Source of the DNA: a virus
IMG/VR virus record: IMGVR_UViG_3300023296_001269
Coordinates: 1-53,377 of that record
Reading direction: 5' to 3' (one strand)
Length of the DNA stretch: 53,377 nt
The notes beneath the pieces are model-generated. The model saw nothing but the letters and a program-made list of their open reading frames with translations. It was not told the origin of the DNA and ran no database searches. A program made the position numbers and the translations under genes. Positions 38,670 to 48,271 of this stretch are shown here, piece by piece (positions within the stretch are counted from its first letter, which is position 1; the number at the start of each line of letters is the position of its first letter).

Positions 38670-40438
38670 TATTCCTCACAAGCGCAGATAAGTGGGTTAA
38701 ATGTTGCGTCATCCGGCGGAGGACAATTCAATGTACGTGTATCAGAGACCTCTATAGCCCCCGAGTCTCCGGAAATTGCAACCGCTTCTGCCTCCCCGGT
38801 AAGCGTCATAGTGACGGCAATAGGTACTGTGCCCCCATCCCCGCCTAAGTACGCAGAGAGACTGGACGTAGTGTGTCCGCAGTCATCAAACTGTAACCGA
38901 AAGCGTACGCTAACAGAGGCGCCGGGCTGCACCATATCAATATACGCACGAAACATAGGCCATGTGCCGTCCATTTTATATCGTTCTGTTTGTCCGGTTG
39001 TGCCGCCGGCCGTGGTAACGGCCCCAGTAATATAAGTAAACCCAGGCACCTCCACGCCAATACTCCCTGTAGGCGATGTTGCTCCTGTAAGTATTAATTC
39101 TACGTTTGTTTTGCACTCGGATGTTTGGTTGCAAAATTGTGCCGCTACGTCTATGAACGGGCACATTTGAGGCAAGACACGTATTCTTAACGCTCTGTCC
39201 GTCATGCAGCTTGCAGTAGTCAACCACCGCAGCCTGTTTTCGTGATAAAGGGTGCGAGAGTTATGTAGTACTGTGCCTACCGTCTGGTACGTATCGCGTG
39301 TGCGGTTCATGTACTCCGCGGTTGTCACATAATCATCACATTCACAGCAAGGCCCGCAATCGTTTCCAAGTTGTAAATGCGCATATCGCGGGTCGTCATC
39401 AGTAGGCCACCCAGGCAGATTTTTAACAGTACCGGCGGCAGGGTCTGGAAGATTTGCGGTAGGGGCACTTCCCGGCAATAACGTGATTGACGGCGCAGTT
39501 AGTCGTGGCACCTCACTGATTAGTTGGGTAGGTTGGCGGACCCAATAACACGCCCCCGCGGCAATGGAGAACCGCCCATCCTCTGTAGGGGCTGTTTCGT
39601 TGATTGTGCGGAGGAATAACTGCTCTGCTTCACAGCCGGGAAATACGCCTAATCCTTTTCCGGCTGTTGCGTTAAAGGTAATAGCTGTTGTACGACGTTT
39701 CCCTGGCGTAGTGACGGTGTCGCCAGTTGTGATAGCCATGTTGTACCCGCTTACCAACTCCACTTTCATTTGCGATAACGTGTCTAACACCACAATAAAT
39801 GCGCGGACACGTTTAGGTAATTCATCGATAGCCCTGCTATCTAACACTGCTTGTTCCGGAAAAAAATATTCTTTATATGTCCTTGGGGAAGGCGCTGTAT
39901 TGGGAGACCATGCAGTGTGATAAACTACGGTGCAGATTGCATTAGCGTTTTGTCGCCACATGACTATTTTTAAACGATCGCCCCAGTCTCGAGTCTCATA
40001 GGTAGTGCCCGCTTCCGTCGAGTCAAACACCACGCGACCCGTTGCATCATGCACGATAATATCCTGTGCGTGCGCAGGTACCGGGAGACAGTCTGCATAA
40101 CTATAAGAAGATGCTGCAGTAACTGATAAACTGCTTGTCGTACAAATATCCCCCCAACTGGATAAACTACCGCCAACTTCTGTGGGGATAGGGAAGTCCG
40201 CGCTCTCACAGCCAAACCCGTATAACCAATCGATTTTGAAAGGTCGCGTGAACGCCTCACCCGCCCCGTAATGGTGCGGGGAATCAAACGTCAGGTGGAA
40301 ATCTGCCAATAAATACCGTATATCCGTGGATGGCTGTGTTAACGGATAATCTGTCCCTGCCTGTGGCTGCGATACCCCGATCCCTTGTCGTCCGTGTGTG
40401 TGGTATTCAAAATACCCGCATGATGACGAGCTCTCCAT
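38669..40438 (-). CDS. Large tail protein with ING motif
   Basis: 589 residues starting MESSSSCGYFEYHTHGRQGI, with AGGAGGTGACGA before the ATG. The N-terminal half is beta-rich; INETAPTEDGRFSIAAGACY (about 287-306) is the ING-like motif of this family. Cys pairs are frequent (CGPCCECDDY). It ends CACEE and overlaps the next gene start in TAATG. Likely a virion tail component; no fold recognised with certainty. Confidence 0.55.
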   Translation of the reverse strand: MESSSSCGYFEYHTHGRQGIGVSQPQAGTDYPLTQPSTDIRYLLADFHLTFDSPHHYGAGEAFTRPFKIDWLYGFGCESADFPIPTEVGGSLSSWGDICTTSSLSVTAASSYSYADCLPVPAHAQDIIVHDATGRVVFDSTEAGTTYETRDWGDRLKIVMWRQNANAICTVVYHTAWSPNTAPSPRTYKEYFFPEQAVLDSRAIDELPKRVRAFIVVLDTLSQMKVELVSGYNMAITTGDTVTTPGKRRTTAITFNATAGKGLGVFPGCEAEQLFLRTINETAPTEDGRFSIAAGACYWVRQPTQLISEVPRLTAPSITLLPGSAPTANLPDPAAGTVKNLPGWPTDDDPRYAHLQLGNDCGPCCECDDYVTTAEYMNRTRDTYQTVGTVLHNSRTLYHENRLRWLTTASCMTDRALRIRVLPQMCPFIDVAAQFCNQTSECKTNVELILTGATSPTGSIGVEVPGFTYITGAVTTAGGTTGQTERYKMDGTWPMFRAYIDMVQPGASVSVRFRLQFDDCGHTTSSLSAYLGGDGGTVPIAVTMTLTGEAEAVAISGDSGAIEVSDTRTLNCPPPDDATFNPLICACEE

Positions 40439-40448
40439 TCGTCACCTC

Positions 40449-41399
40449 CTAGCAATTAATGCAGCCGTTATCATTTAAGCGGGAACCCAGAACAACCTGG
40501 CTCATTTGTGTGACTTCTGTTTTTAATGCGTTTGCAAAACTCTGCAGAGTAACTGCTCCATCAGCAAAGCGATCAATTTGTTGTGTAATTGCGGTTAACT
40601 CTTCGCAGCCACAACATGGTTCTGAACAAATATCTGTGAGCTTTAATCCGTTAGTTATAGGACTTATATTCAGACAGGTGTTTCCCACCATACGAAAGTT
40701 GCCGTCCGGTAGCGGAGGGATTCCGTTAATAAATCGAATAGCCGGGCCTTCCCCTGATTCATCACAAGCGCAGACTTCGTTAAGTCCTTCCCCAGAGATA
40801 GCATTAAATACCACCTCCGCTGGGAACCCGTCTACGGTATTAGCGACAATTCGCATGTTTGCCCCCGCGGTGATTTCTACATCTCCGTAGATAGGGTCGC
40901 TACGGTCAGCCCCGTTCACCACAGTCAACGAGGAGATTCCGCGGATCATAGGGCGTATGGCATCTGTTTCTAATGTGGCGGCTTCCGGAGTAAATAGGTA
41001 TGTGCCCACAGGAAGTAAATCAATGGCATCCAGTCTACCGATAGCAACTGTGCCTGTACCGTCTTCAAAATCGTCAATTCCGGAGATAGAATAAGTGCGA
41101 CCTTCGTAATGGCTAAGTTTAGACACGTTCACATTGGCAATTACTGGGGGGCTACTTGTACCGTCGTCATATCCCAAAACCAGAGAATATCCAATAGGAA
41201 AAATACTAAGTGTGTGCAGGTAAAATTTTTCTGGTTGGATAGAAACCCCTGCATTTACAGCAAACTGCATTGCTAAAATGAAGCTGTCTGGAATGGTAAT
41301 TGTACCTGTGGTGTCGTGCCCACTACTGGCGTCAGTAAAAGGGTACGAGCGTTGGCTATTATGATTTAACCATTGGACATTCCAATTTCCTGTCACCAT
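40449..41399 (-). CDS. Tail protein, YPF/ING-motif family
   Basis: 316 residues from the ATG 41399, 1 nt after the upstream stop, with GCGGGGGCA ahead (a longer frame to 41528 would cover the previous gene). It starts MVTGNWNVQWLNHNSQRSYP then FTDASSG, the clearest form of the W-x-N-x-N-x-Q-R-x-YPF-x-D head. INGIPPLPDGNFRMVGNTCL carries the ING motif. C-terminal coiled region EELTAITQQIDRFADGAVTL. Possibly a fibre or its chaperone. Confidence 0.6.
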   Translation of the reverse strand: MVTGNWNVQWLNHNSQRSYPFTDASSGHDTTGTITIPDSFILAMQFAVNAGVSIQPEKFYLHTLSIFPIGYSLVLGYDDGTSSPPVIANVNVSKLSHYEGRTYSISGIDDFEDGTGTVAIGRLDAIDLLPVGTYLFTPEAATLETDAIRPMIRGISSLTVVNGADRSDPIYGDVEITAGANMRIVANTVDGFPAEVVFNAISGEGLNEVCACDESGEGPAIRFINGIPPLPDGNFRMVGNTCLNISPITNGLKLTDICSEPCCGCEELTAITQQIDRFADGAVTLQSFANALKTEVTQMSQVVLGSRLNDNGCINC

Positions 41400-41400
41400 G

Positions 41401-43329
41401 TTATGCCCCCGCCACAATAATGCCGCCGATACGAATAAGTCCAATATCCGCGGTGAATGTTGGTAACGCGTCGTCAGCGCGGGCCAGTGTGACAAATACA
41501 GTGTCCCCTGCTGCCACAGTAAACTCACTGCTTTCTATCTCAATCACGTCATCTGCGGGCAGGTCTGTACCACCTCCGTCGTAATCGTCTGAGGGGGCCA
41601 CGACATCAAAGGTGATTGATGTGTCGCCCGCTACCAGACTGAACGGGGCCCCGTCCGTAGGCCGAATAATACGGTAATAACTCATGGTCATCGCAGCCCA
41701 CGGGCCCACCTGTCTACCAAACATTAACGCCCTAATTTTAAGTTTTGGCGTAGTAGGTAACCCACTGGACGGCACGTTGTACCGCATGCGTATAGCAGAG
41801 TCCCGCGAAGACGGAAATCCAAGGTAAGTAGTATTTTTATGCGTACGTTCCAGCGCGTCCCCTAGTTTTACTACCTGCGGGTTTAGCTCTCGTTCTGTTG
41901 GGTCTAGCTGCACATCGACTGTGACGATTCCCTGATGCAACATTGGGTTCTCCCCGCTTGCTGCTGCGTCAGGATCCAACAGCTCTTGGAAGCTGCCAGA
42001 CAGCACCACATTGTCTGATCCGGCAACGAGCCCCTCCGTAATGTAACCTTTATTGAATGTAAGCGAACTGTCCGCGATTTCTTTCAACGCCTGTATGCCG
42101 CGTACCGGGGTAGTATTAACTAACGCCGTGACATCGAGGTCTGCGTATAGGTCACCGGTGGCCGCCACGGTACCATCACTGTTTAGGTATAAAAGCGGAG
42201 ACCCCGCAGCCGGTTGTAGCGACGTCACTACAGTTTTATCTGTGGCGAAGGTCATCTTTAGAAACGACAGCAGTACCTTCATCCCTGACTCATTTGGGCA
42301 GGCTTCCGCCGCTGCAGAAGATGAGGAAGCAGAGACGGAGCTAGCGCTAGAGCTAATGGAGCTGGTAGAATCGTACGTAGTAGGCCAGGGCACCTGGTTA
42401 TAGCAAGTAGTCATCCACCAGATTCCGTGCTCAGTGAATTGGACTGTATCACTGGGTACCCGCTCCAGCCCCTCAAACTTCTCAGGGGCCCCGTCCAGAT
42501 CTGGTTGGAACATCTCTAAGATTGCGGCAGTAATAGGCAAGGGCGGCCATACCCGGCTTAAAGAGGCGTGGGCAGCGATGTTGTATCCAAATTTTGCCCC
42601 CACTGGTGCAGTGCTATTAAAACTACTGTGGGCGGCAGGTAGCCACCCTGGTAACTCTTCATCTGCATCTGTGATCTCGTGTGGCTCCCCGGAGAGCGGT
42701 GGGGTATGTGTTCCCGCAGGCAGCGGCGTCAGATCGATCTGATAATGGATATGGTCTTCCAGGAAGTCTCGGGGCTGTGGGTTGACGATAATCCAGGAAT
42801 CTTCTTCACAGGCGTCTGTAGGCCCCAACAGATATATTACGGAGACCGATACCGGGGGTTTTTGTAATACGACCTTTCCTGGCTCAATTGCGGACAAATA
42901 ATATTGCCCGGGGGTGGCGTCATCGCCAATAAGCTGCGTAACTACTGTGGGGGTGACACGTAAAGCGCCCATCAACACGATGGTACCTGTAGTGCTATTT
43001 GTCTTGGTTGCGCACATACCTAAGCATTTTGCGCTATCTGCTTGTGTGTACACATGCAGATCAGGATCATTGACCGCAGCGGCCAGTGCGAGAGCGTACC
43101 GTTTATTCTCTGCGTCCCAATAAACAGCGGCCCCCTCTGTCACGTCGCTGCTAACAGCCTGGTTCTCCATTGCGATAAGCTGCCCTGCTTCGATCGCCGC
43201 AATTATCTCGTTTAGATAATTGGTACGTTTTTCCAGGTCACGCGTGGCGTGGCTGGTGTTACTGGCGCTTACCGGAGATCCTGGCTGGACATGGTTAACG
43301 CGGCTGGAGAAGTTACGTCCCTGTGGCAT
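41401..43329 (-). CDS. Large tail protein with Ser linker
   Basis: 642 residues from ATG 43329 (GGAGGG upstream; an ATG at 43344 is alternative). MPQGRNFSSRVNHVQPGSPV then a helix (RDLEKRTNYLNEIIAAIEAG) and a beta-rich body. A Ser linker of about 25 residues (STSSISSSASSVSASSSS) precedes the second half, which ends in beta strands (FTVAAGDTVFVTLARADDAL). No enzyme motifs. Tail spike or fibre by composition and position. Confidence 0.55.
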   Translation of the reverse strand: MPQGRNFSSRVNHVQPGSPVSASNTSHATRDLEKRTNYLNEIIAAIEAGQLIAMENQAVSSDVTEGAAVYWDAENKRYALALAAAVNDPDLHVYTQADSAKCLGMCATKTNSTTGTIVLMGALRVTPTVVTQLIGDDATPGQYYLSAIEPGKVVLQKPPVSVSVIYLLGPTDACEEDSWIIVNPQPRDFLEDHIHYQIDLTPLPAGTHTPPLSGEPHEITDADEELPGWLPAAHSSFNSTAPVGAKFGYNIAAHASLSRVWPPLPITAAILEMFQPDLDGAPEKFEGLERVPSDTVQFTEHGIWWMTTCYNQVPWPTTYDSTSSISSSASSVSASSSSAAAEACPNESGMKVLLSFLKMTFATDKTVVTSLQPAAGSPLLYLNSDGTVAATGDLYADLDVTALVNTTPVRGIQALKEIADSSLTFNKGYITEGLVAGSDNVVLSGSFQELLDPDAAASGENPMLHQGIVTVDVQLDPTERELNPQVVKLGDALERTHKNTTYLGFPSSRDSAIRMRYNVPSSGLPTTPKLKIRALMFGRQVGPWAAMTMSYYRIIRPTDGAPFSLVAGDTSITFDVVAPSDDYDGGGTDLPADDVIEIESSEFTVAAGDTVFVTLARADDALPTFTADIGLIRIGGIIVAGA

Positions 43330-43383
43330 CTGAATTCCCTCCATGGGATTCGTGAGTTAACTATCTTGTTACGGCGACTAATT

Positions 43384-44016
43384 TTAACCGAATACCCAAT
43401 CCCAGGTAACCCCCACCTGGCTGGATGGTAGTTTTACAACCTGATCGGCTGTTTCAAAATAGGTACGGGCGGCGATTATGTCTTTAGTGGGGTCACCAAA
43501 TTCTGGGGTGGCCACTAACGCTACGCCAAAAATAGTAGAGTTGGCTGTGTCAGAAAAATCTTTCCCGTGAAACCCAGAAGTACCTTGCGTTTGGGTAAAA
43601 AATGTCAATGTGTTGCCATCTTCTCCTGCGGTGAAAGAGTCTTCGTACCCAGGCTCAATAGCAATGGTTGGCTCCACTAACAGAGGAACCCGTAAAAAGT
43701 CATGGGTGGCGGACAGAGACAGGTCCTGGTAGTACGACAGTCCTTCGTCCCGATCGTATGTGGGAACAGTAACAGGGTCCCCGCTGGATACGGTGTTTTC
43801 GTACTCGAGATATATGGCTGAGATCTTGTAACTACTGTTTCCTTTTCCGATTGTTTGCGCTGCTATGTGTCCCCAGGTATGTTGAATCTGGTTTGACTGG
43901 CTAAACAGATGCTCTACTTTACGGGGGGCGTGGCGGTCCTGTTTTTGAAAATGCACCCGATATACGGAAATACGGCCGTTGATGTTACCGTCGTTAACTT
44001 TATCTTTTTGTCGCAT
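43384..44016 (-). CDS. Structural protein of the tail operon
   Basis: 210 residues starting MRQKDKVNDGNINGRISVYR with AAGGAGGCTACC upstream. It looks beta-rich (SYKISAIYLEYENTVSSGDP; EPGYEDSFTAGEDGNTLTFF) with a Gly-rich GTSGFHGKDF loop. It follows the 531-residue protein and precedes the large Ser-linker tail protein. No family recognised. Confidence 0.5.
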   Translation of the reverse strand: MRQKDKVNDGNINGRISVYRVHFQKQDRHAPRKVEHLFSQSNQIQHTWGHIAAQTIGKGNSSYKISAIYLEYENTVSSGDPVTVPTYDRDEGLSYYQDLSLSATHDFLRVPLLVEPTIAIEPGYEDSFTAGEDGNTLTFFTQTQGTSGFHGKDFSDTANSTIFGVALVATPEFGDPTKDIIAARTYFETADQVVKLPSSQVGVTWDWVFG

Positions 44017-44042
44017 TGGTAGCCTCCTTGCTATTACCTGGG

Positions 44043-45638
44043 TCAGTGAACCACACGAAGTGATACACGAGACGCGTCCATCATAGCAGTAGTTATGGTA
44101 TCGGAAATAGGGGTCATTCCCGTAAAGGTGGTGATAGTTTCTGATAATATGTCATCAGTTACAATGTCACGTTGTCGCGGCATATCCAAAATAAGAATCA
44201 TTGCTGTATGCGCGGGAAGAACCTTGCGAAGTAGCCGTATATTGTGTAGCTCCAAACGGTCTTTTCCGGCGGATATTTGCATACGCACGATAAAGGCATT
44301 ATTTCTGAGGATATTTTTTGCCAAAAATTCTAACGGGTTAATGGTTAGTGGCAGGTGGGCCGCGGTAGGCTCCCCTACACGTGTCTGGCGATGGTCCAGG
44401 AAATGGGCTAGCGTTCCCCTGCGTGCGGTAGCGCCTTCTTCGTCGCAATCACTGGCAGGGTATTGCATCAACTCATCAGCGGCACAGCCGTCGACGGGTT
44501 GCCCCGCTGCGAGGACCCCCCTGGTGTGCATGTCATCAAAAAACTGTGCCACATCTGTAGCGAAACCCCCGAGCCCCCAGGTTACTTTTGTGTACCCAGA
44601 TGCGTGAGCAGCGTCTACGATTAGCGGGACATCCCTGTTTTCAAATACAAGATCCGCATAGAAACATGTAGCCAGGAACCCTTTCCCTAATGCCAGTGCT
44701 CGCACATCCTCCGGTACCCGCCCTGTATTTAACTCGTAAAACTGGAGCGCTGTCGTTAGGGACTCCCCACGAGTAACGGTATCGCCAATAGTGACAGCGG
44801 GGACTGCAGATACATCAAACTTGTATACGGATAAGTCAGTAATGATTAAAAGGTCTTCATTGCTGGCGACAATATCCTTGATCACTTCTTCCATCTCTAT
44901 AACAAGAGGGATTCCGGAGATTGCTGACATAAAGTTAAGAATATCTTGTCGCGTGTTACCCCCCACCAGGGCATCGAATAGGGAGTTCATTACTTCACGG
45001 TACCCCTGACTGGACTGTAGCCTGGCCCCGATAACATAGGCAAATTGCTCGTAAATAGTATCCCAATCGAAATCTCCCCGGTATACCCATAATGTTATTT
45101 CTGTGTCTATAGCCACACCGTCTGCATATATTTTACGAGACGCCACCCGGCTGTCATTGAACGGGTTTTGTTGGAATATAATAGCGGTGTCCGTTAGCCG
45201 GAAATCGATATTCTCTGCCAGCGACAAAGAAGGGGCGGTGAACCGGTTCAATAAGATAGGGGCCGCTACCAGGGAAGCAGGTTTTGGGAAAGCGTAAAAT
45301 TCATTATTTGTAGGGATGTCATACTGTGTCCCGTCTCCGTATGTAGCAGTTTCCCCGTATTTTGCTAAGCCAATATCTCCTGCGTTTAACTGGCTGCCCA
45401 GCAATTGCAAGGGGTACCAATTTTCTTTGTGGTAGATAGGAACCGAATGCCGACTGAGGGCAGAGAGCAGTTCCAATATGTTTACTGTTGTTTGCGACTC
45501 GATCTGCGACTTCCCTTGCACAATCGCTAATGTCTGATCTCGAGACGCATAATCATCGGCCCACCAACTGCCCAGTAGGGCCAGGATGTTTTCCGCTTGA
45601 TCGTATACAGTATTCGGGTATTGGTAATATTCTGGCAT
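44043..45638 (-). CDS. Baseplate or tail structural protein
   Basis: 531 residues starting MPEYYQYPNTVYDQAENILA, with AGGAGTAAC before the ATG and a TAATG overlap with the J-like gene. It has a helical front, a middle with IDTEITLWVYRGDFDWDTIY, and LLIITDLSVYKFDVSAV. No catalytic motif. Directly downstream of the J-like gene, in the position often held by the next baseplate wedge component (gpI-type), so that role is inferred from context only. Confidence 0.5.
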   Translation of the reverse strand: MPEYYQYPNTVYDQAENILALLGSWWADDYASRDQTLAIVQGKSQIESQTTVNILELLSALSRHSVPIYHKENWYPLQLLGSQLNAGDIGLAKYGETATYGDGTQYDIPTNNEFYAFPKPASLVAAPILLNRFTAPSLSLAENIDFRLTDTAIIFQQNPFNDSRVASRKIYADGVAIDTEITLWVYRGDFDWDTIYEQFAYVIGARLQSSQGYREVMNSLFDALVGGNTRQDILNFMSAISGIPLVIEMEEVIKDIVASNEDLLIITDLSVYKFDVSAVPAVTIGDTVTRGESLTTALQFYELNTGRVPEDVRALALGKGFLATCFYADLVFENRDVPLIVDAAHASGYTKVTWGLGGFATDVAQFFDDMHTRGVLAAGQPVDGCAADELMQYPASDCDEEGATARRGTLAHFLDHRQTRVGEPTAAHLPLTINPLEFLAKNILRNNAFIVRMQISAGKDRLELHNIRLLRKVLPAHTAMILILDMPRQRDIVTDDILSETITTFTGMTPISDTITTAMMDASRVSLRVVH

Positions 45639-47278
45639 TAGTTACTCCTGTTCACCACATTGATCCCGACGTCATCGGGATACAGCACAAATATGGTTGT
45701 GCGGGGCGTAACTAGTAAACTCGGTGTTGTGGGTATTCGCAATATTTGTGTGTCCCTGATAACTGTGTCACCACCGTCCACCCGACTGATGCGACCGTGC
45801 ATCATTAAAGCCCCAACCGCTTGAGAACCGGTCAGGTAGTTATGAATGACATCATTTAACTGGGATGCATATAGAACACTTGGAAAATCCAGGTTATTTA
45901 CCCATTCTACCAATCCTGCAATAATATCGTCGGTGTCTGGGGATGACTCCCCCACGTCTTTAATCACATCAAAGTTAAGCGTTAAAAAACAGGGGACGGC
46001 AGCTTTTACTAAGATATCTGCCGCCAGGCTTCGGTGGTCGCTGCCTGCCAGGAATTCCTGGATTTCTCTGATATACGGCTGTGTGACGACACTCACGTTG
46101 TACTCCGCAGTGTCTCCTACTGTAAGTCCGCTTGTGGCGGTCACAGTATCCGTGAAGCGAATGATCGCTGTCTGGTATCGTGTGTAGGTCGCTTCATGGA
46201 TACTTTCAATATCTGGTACCCAGGTATCAGTAGACAGGTCCCAGCCCCGTACGTCAGAGGTGGGGGGAAACCCAGCTATATCCAGAGGGTCATCTGGCCG
46301 CCGAATACCTGATACATAGTAGAACCCAGGGGCGTCGTCTCGCCCTAAAGCAAACTGCCATTCTGTGGTTGTGCTATTGATCTTGGTGAGTACAGCCGTT
46401 TTCTTAATAGTGATTGTTTGCGGCATAGGGGCTGTCTGGGAATAAATGTCGATACGCCCACCGCCAGACACGGGAAAGATCCAGTGCTGGTCCCGCTCCA
46501 TCTCCGCATCTCCGTACCCAATAACGGAGTAGTTTTTTGTATCCGCAAATGCAGGCTGCGCTTTTAACAACGCTTTGATGTTTAACCTTCCAGCCGCTAT
46601 TTTCGCAGGAATACCGGATTCCATTCTGGCGACAAGCTGCGTGTTTGTTTCTTCGGAATTTCCGCCGACCAGGTCACTGGAGTTAAACGCCGATACAAAA
46701 CGCGGCGGCACAGGCTCTGGCACAAACTTGCTGCCTGTCCGTAGATTACCGGCCTCTCCTACTATATCTGCAGTAATAGGTACAGAGAACTCATATGTGC
46801 CGTCTCCGCGATCACTCAGGATGCGGTCAGTGGTATTGACAGCTACGTTCCCGGGCGGCCGGGCGGTGATGGCCTCGTCTGTATAGAAATCTAGCCCGTT
46901 GGCCGAATATAACGCGTTGGCGGCGATTACAACGGTTCCGTCCCCTTCTACAATAATTGTGACCTCCCCTTTTGCCCGCGTACCCGTTTTCCGCGAGATA
47001 AGGTAATTGGATAGAATGTGGTCGACTAGTTCATCATCCGCTAGTTCAGGGTTGGTCTGTATTGCTAACAATGAGCGGGAATCCAACACGCGGTTTACTT
47101 CTGTTTGATTCACTCCACCAGAGATGCCGCCTGCAAGAAATGCTACAATATCATGCAGTACGCCGCGTTGGAGTTCTGCCTCTGGGTATTTCTCCTGGAT
47201 CAATTGGGATAATTGCAGCTGCGCCGCTCTTACAACCGCAGGGTCCAACTCGTTAATTGATTGTACTTTTAGACCCAT
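45638..47278 (-). CDS. Baseplate J-like protein
   Basis: 546 residues. MGLKVQSINELDPAVVRAAQ starts with AGGAGACC upstream. The head (about 15-120) with QEKYPEAELQRGVLHDIVAF, then AKGEVTIIVEGDGTVVIAAN (about 100-120) and the GEAGNLRTGSKFVPEPVPPR region is the pattern of baseplate J/gp47/gp6-type proteins: a central beta domain preceded by helices. They form the wedges of a contractile-tail baseplate. The C-terminal domain is beta-rich. This is the clearest contractile-tail marker in the window. Confidence 0.8.
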   Translation of the reverse strand: MGLKVQSINELDPAVVRAAQLQLSQLIQEKYPEAELQRGVLHDIVAFLAGGISGGVNQTEVNRVLDSRSLLAIQTNPELADDELVDHILSNYLISRKTGTRAKGEVTIIVEGDGTVVIAANALYSANGLDFYTDEAITARPPGNVAVNTTDRILSDRGDGTYEFSVPITADIVGEAGNLRTGSKFVPEPVPPRFVSAFNSSDLVGGNSEETNTQLVARMESGIPAKIAAGRLNIKALLKAQPAFADTKNYSVIGYGDAEMERDQHWIFPVSGGGRIDIYSQTAPMPQTITIKKTAVLTKINSTTTEWQFALGRDDAPGFYYVSGIRRPDDPLDIAGFPPTSDVRGWDLSTDTWVPDIESIHEATYTRYQTAIIRFTDTVTATSGLTVGDTAEYNVSVVTQPYIREIQEFLAGSDHRSLAADILVKAAVPCFLTLNFDVIKDVGESSPDTDDIIAGLVEWVNNLDFPSVLYASQLNDVIHNYLTGSQAVGALMMHGRISRVDGGDTVIRDTQILRIPTTPSLLVTPRTTIFVLYPDDVGINVVNRSN

Positions 47279-47288
47279 TCCTGGTCTC

Positions 47289-47774
47289 CTATAGCGTCAT
47301 GTTTATAGGGGTATAAGGCAGCGGCAAGATAACTTCACGTGTTGTTTCAGCGTCGCTTGTAAGTGTGACTTGTAATTCCAGCGATCCCGATATCAGTGAG
47401 ATATTGTCTAAAAAGGCACTTTTTAATCGTTCATCTGCAGGAGCTGTTTCCGTGAGATCATTACGGAGATTGATTGCTACCTGTTCTGCAGCAAAATCAA
47501 AGTATGCTTGTACATCAAATTCCGTCCTAATACGTCCTTGTCTGAGGTACGCCAGGAAATCGCTGCCGCGAGTAACTAAGTGATACCCCATTGACCCGCG
47601 TATTGTAAGAAATTCCAGTAACCATTGCTGCGCCAACTTTTGCATGCCCGTACAGACCTCGCCGCCTATTGTAGCGTCAAACAGAGACTGTGCCAGTTGC
47701 ACGTCTCCAGTATCCGTGCCGCCGCGGAACGCCAATATATCGAATTTCTTATTTAAGTAATCTGCAGCACTCAT
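47289..47774 (-). CDS. Baseplate wedge protein, gp25-like
   Basis: 161 residues from the ATG 47774 (GGAGGTACTGT upstream, ATGA overlap with the previous gene); a longer frame to 47918 overlaps that gene. MSAADYLNKKFDILAFRGGT then a domain with HLVTRGSDFLAYLRQGRIRT, QVAINLRNDL and a final beta region LEVQVTLTSDAE-type strands. Size and place before the J-like gene match gp25/W-type baseplate wedges, which share a lysozyme-like fold without activity. The assignment rests on size and position. Confidence 0.55.
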   Translation of the reverse strand: MSAADYLNKKFDILAFRGGTDTGDVQLAQSLFDATIGGEVCTGMQKLAQQWLLEFLTIRGSMGYHLVTRGSDFLAYLRQGRIRTEFDVQAYFDFAAEQVAINLRNDLTETAPADERLKSAFLDNISLISGSLELQVTLTSDAETTREVILPLPYTPINMTL

Positions 47775-48271
47775 ACAGTACCTCCGGCCGAGGACTCTTT
47801 CGCCCCACCTGCTGCGATAAATGAGGCCACCTCGCCCTCTATTCCGCGAGTTGCAGCCCATACAGACCCGTGGCCTTGCCCGTATCGGCGGGCGTGCCCT
47901 AGACATGTCGCACGGCACATAGATGTGTGGCGGCTGCGGAAGGCCCGCTCCTCCATAGCATTATAATCAATTTGCATCTTTATCGCGATAACGTCTCCAT
48001 TGGTGCCAGGTGCTGCTATGTCTTTAGTTACTGTATCGTACTGTTTATTTAATTCCTCTCGGGCGAAGGCTGGTTTATGCAGATTAGGGACATCCAGCAA
48101 ACTTGTTTTTAACACAGAAGGTACTTGCCACTGTCGTTGGTGTTTTCCTTGCAGTGCGTTCTGTGTTTCTTTCGCCTGCCTTTGCAGCTCGCGTAACCTG
48201 TCCGTGAAGGTCGCATCTGGTGTAGCCTTTGTTTTTCCCTTATTCCCGCCGTACTTTCCAAGTGGCATCAT
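47771..48271 (-). CDS. Hypothetical structural protein
   Basis: 166 residues, M-M-P start with GGAGGTGA; ATG 48268 is equally possible. Basic front (KYGGNKGKTKATPDATFTDR), a helix RLRELQRQAKETQNALQGKH and a C-terminal half with SMCRATCLGHARRYGQGHGS. Overlaps the sigma-like gene's stop. Position between sigma-like and gp25-like genes suggests tail assembly. Confidence 0.5.
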   Translation of the reverse strand: MMPLGKYGGNKGKTKATPDATFTDRLRELQRQAKETQNALQGKHQRQWQVPSVLKTSLLDVPNLHKPAFAREELNKQYDTVTKDIAAPGTNGDVIAIKMQIDYNAMEERAFRSRHTSMCRATCLGHARRYGQGHGSVWAATRGIEGEVASFIAAGGAKESSAGGTV

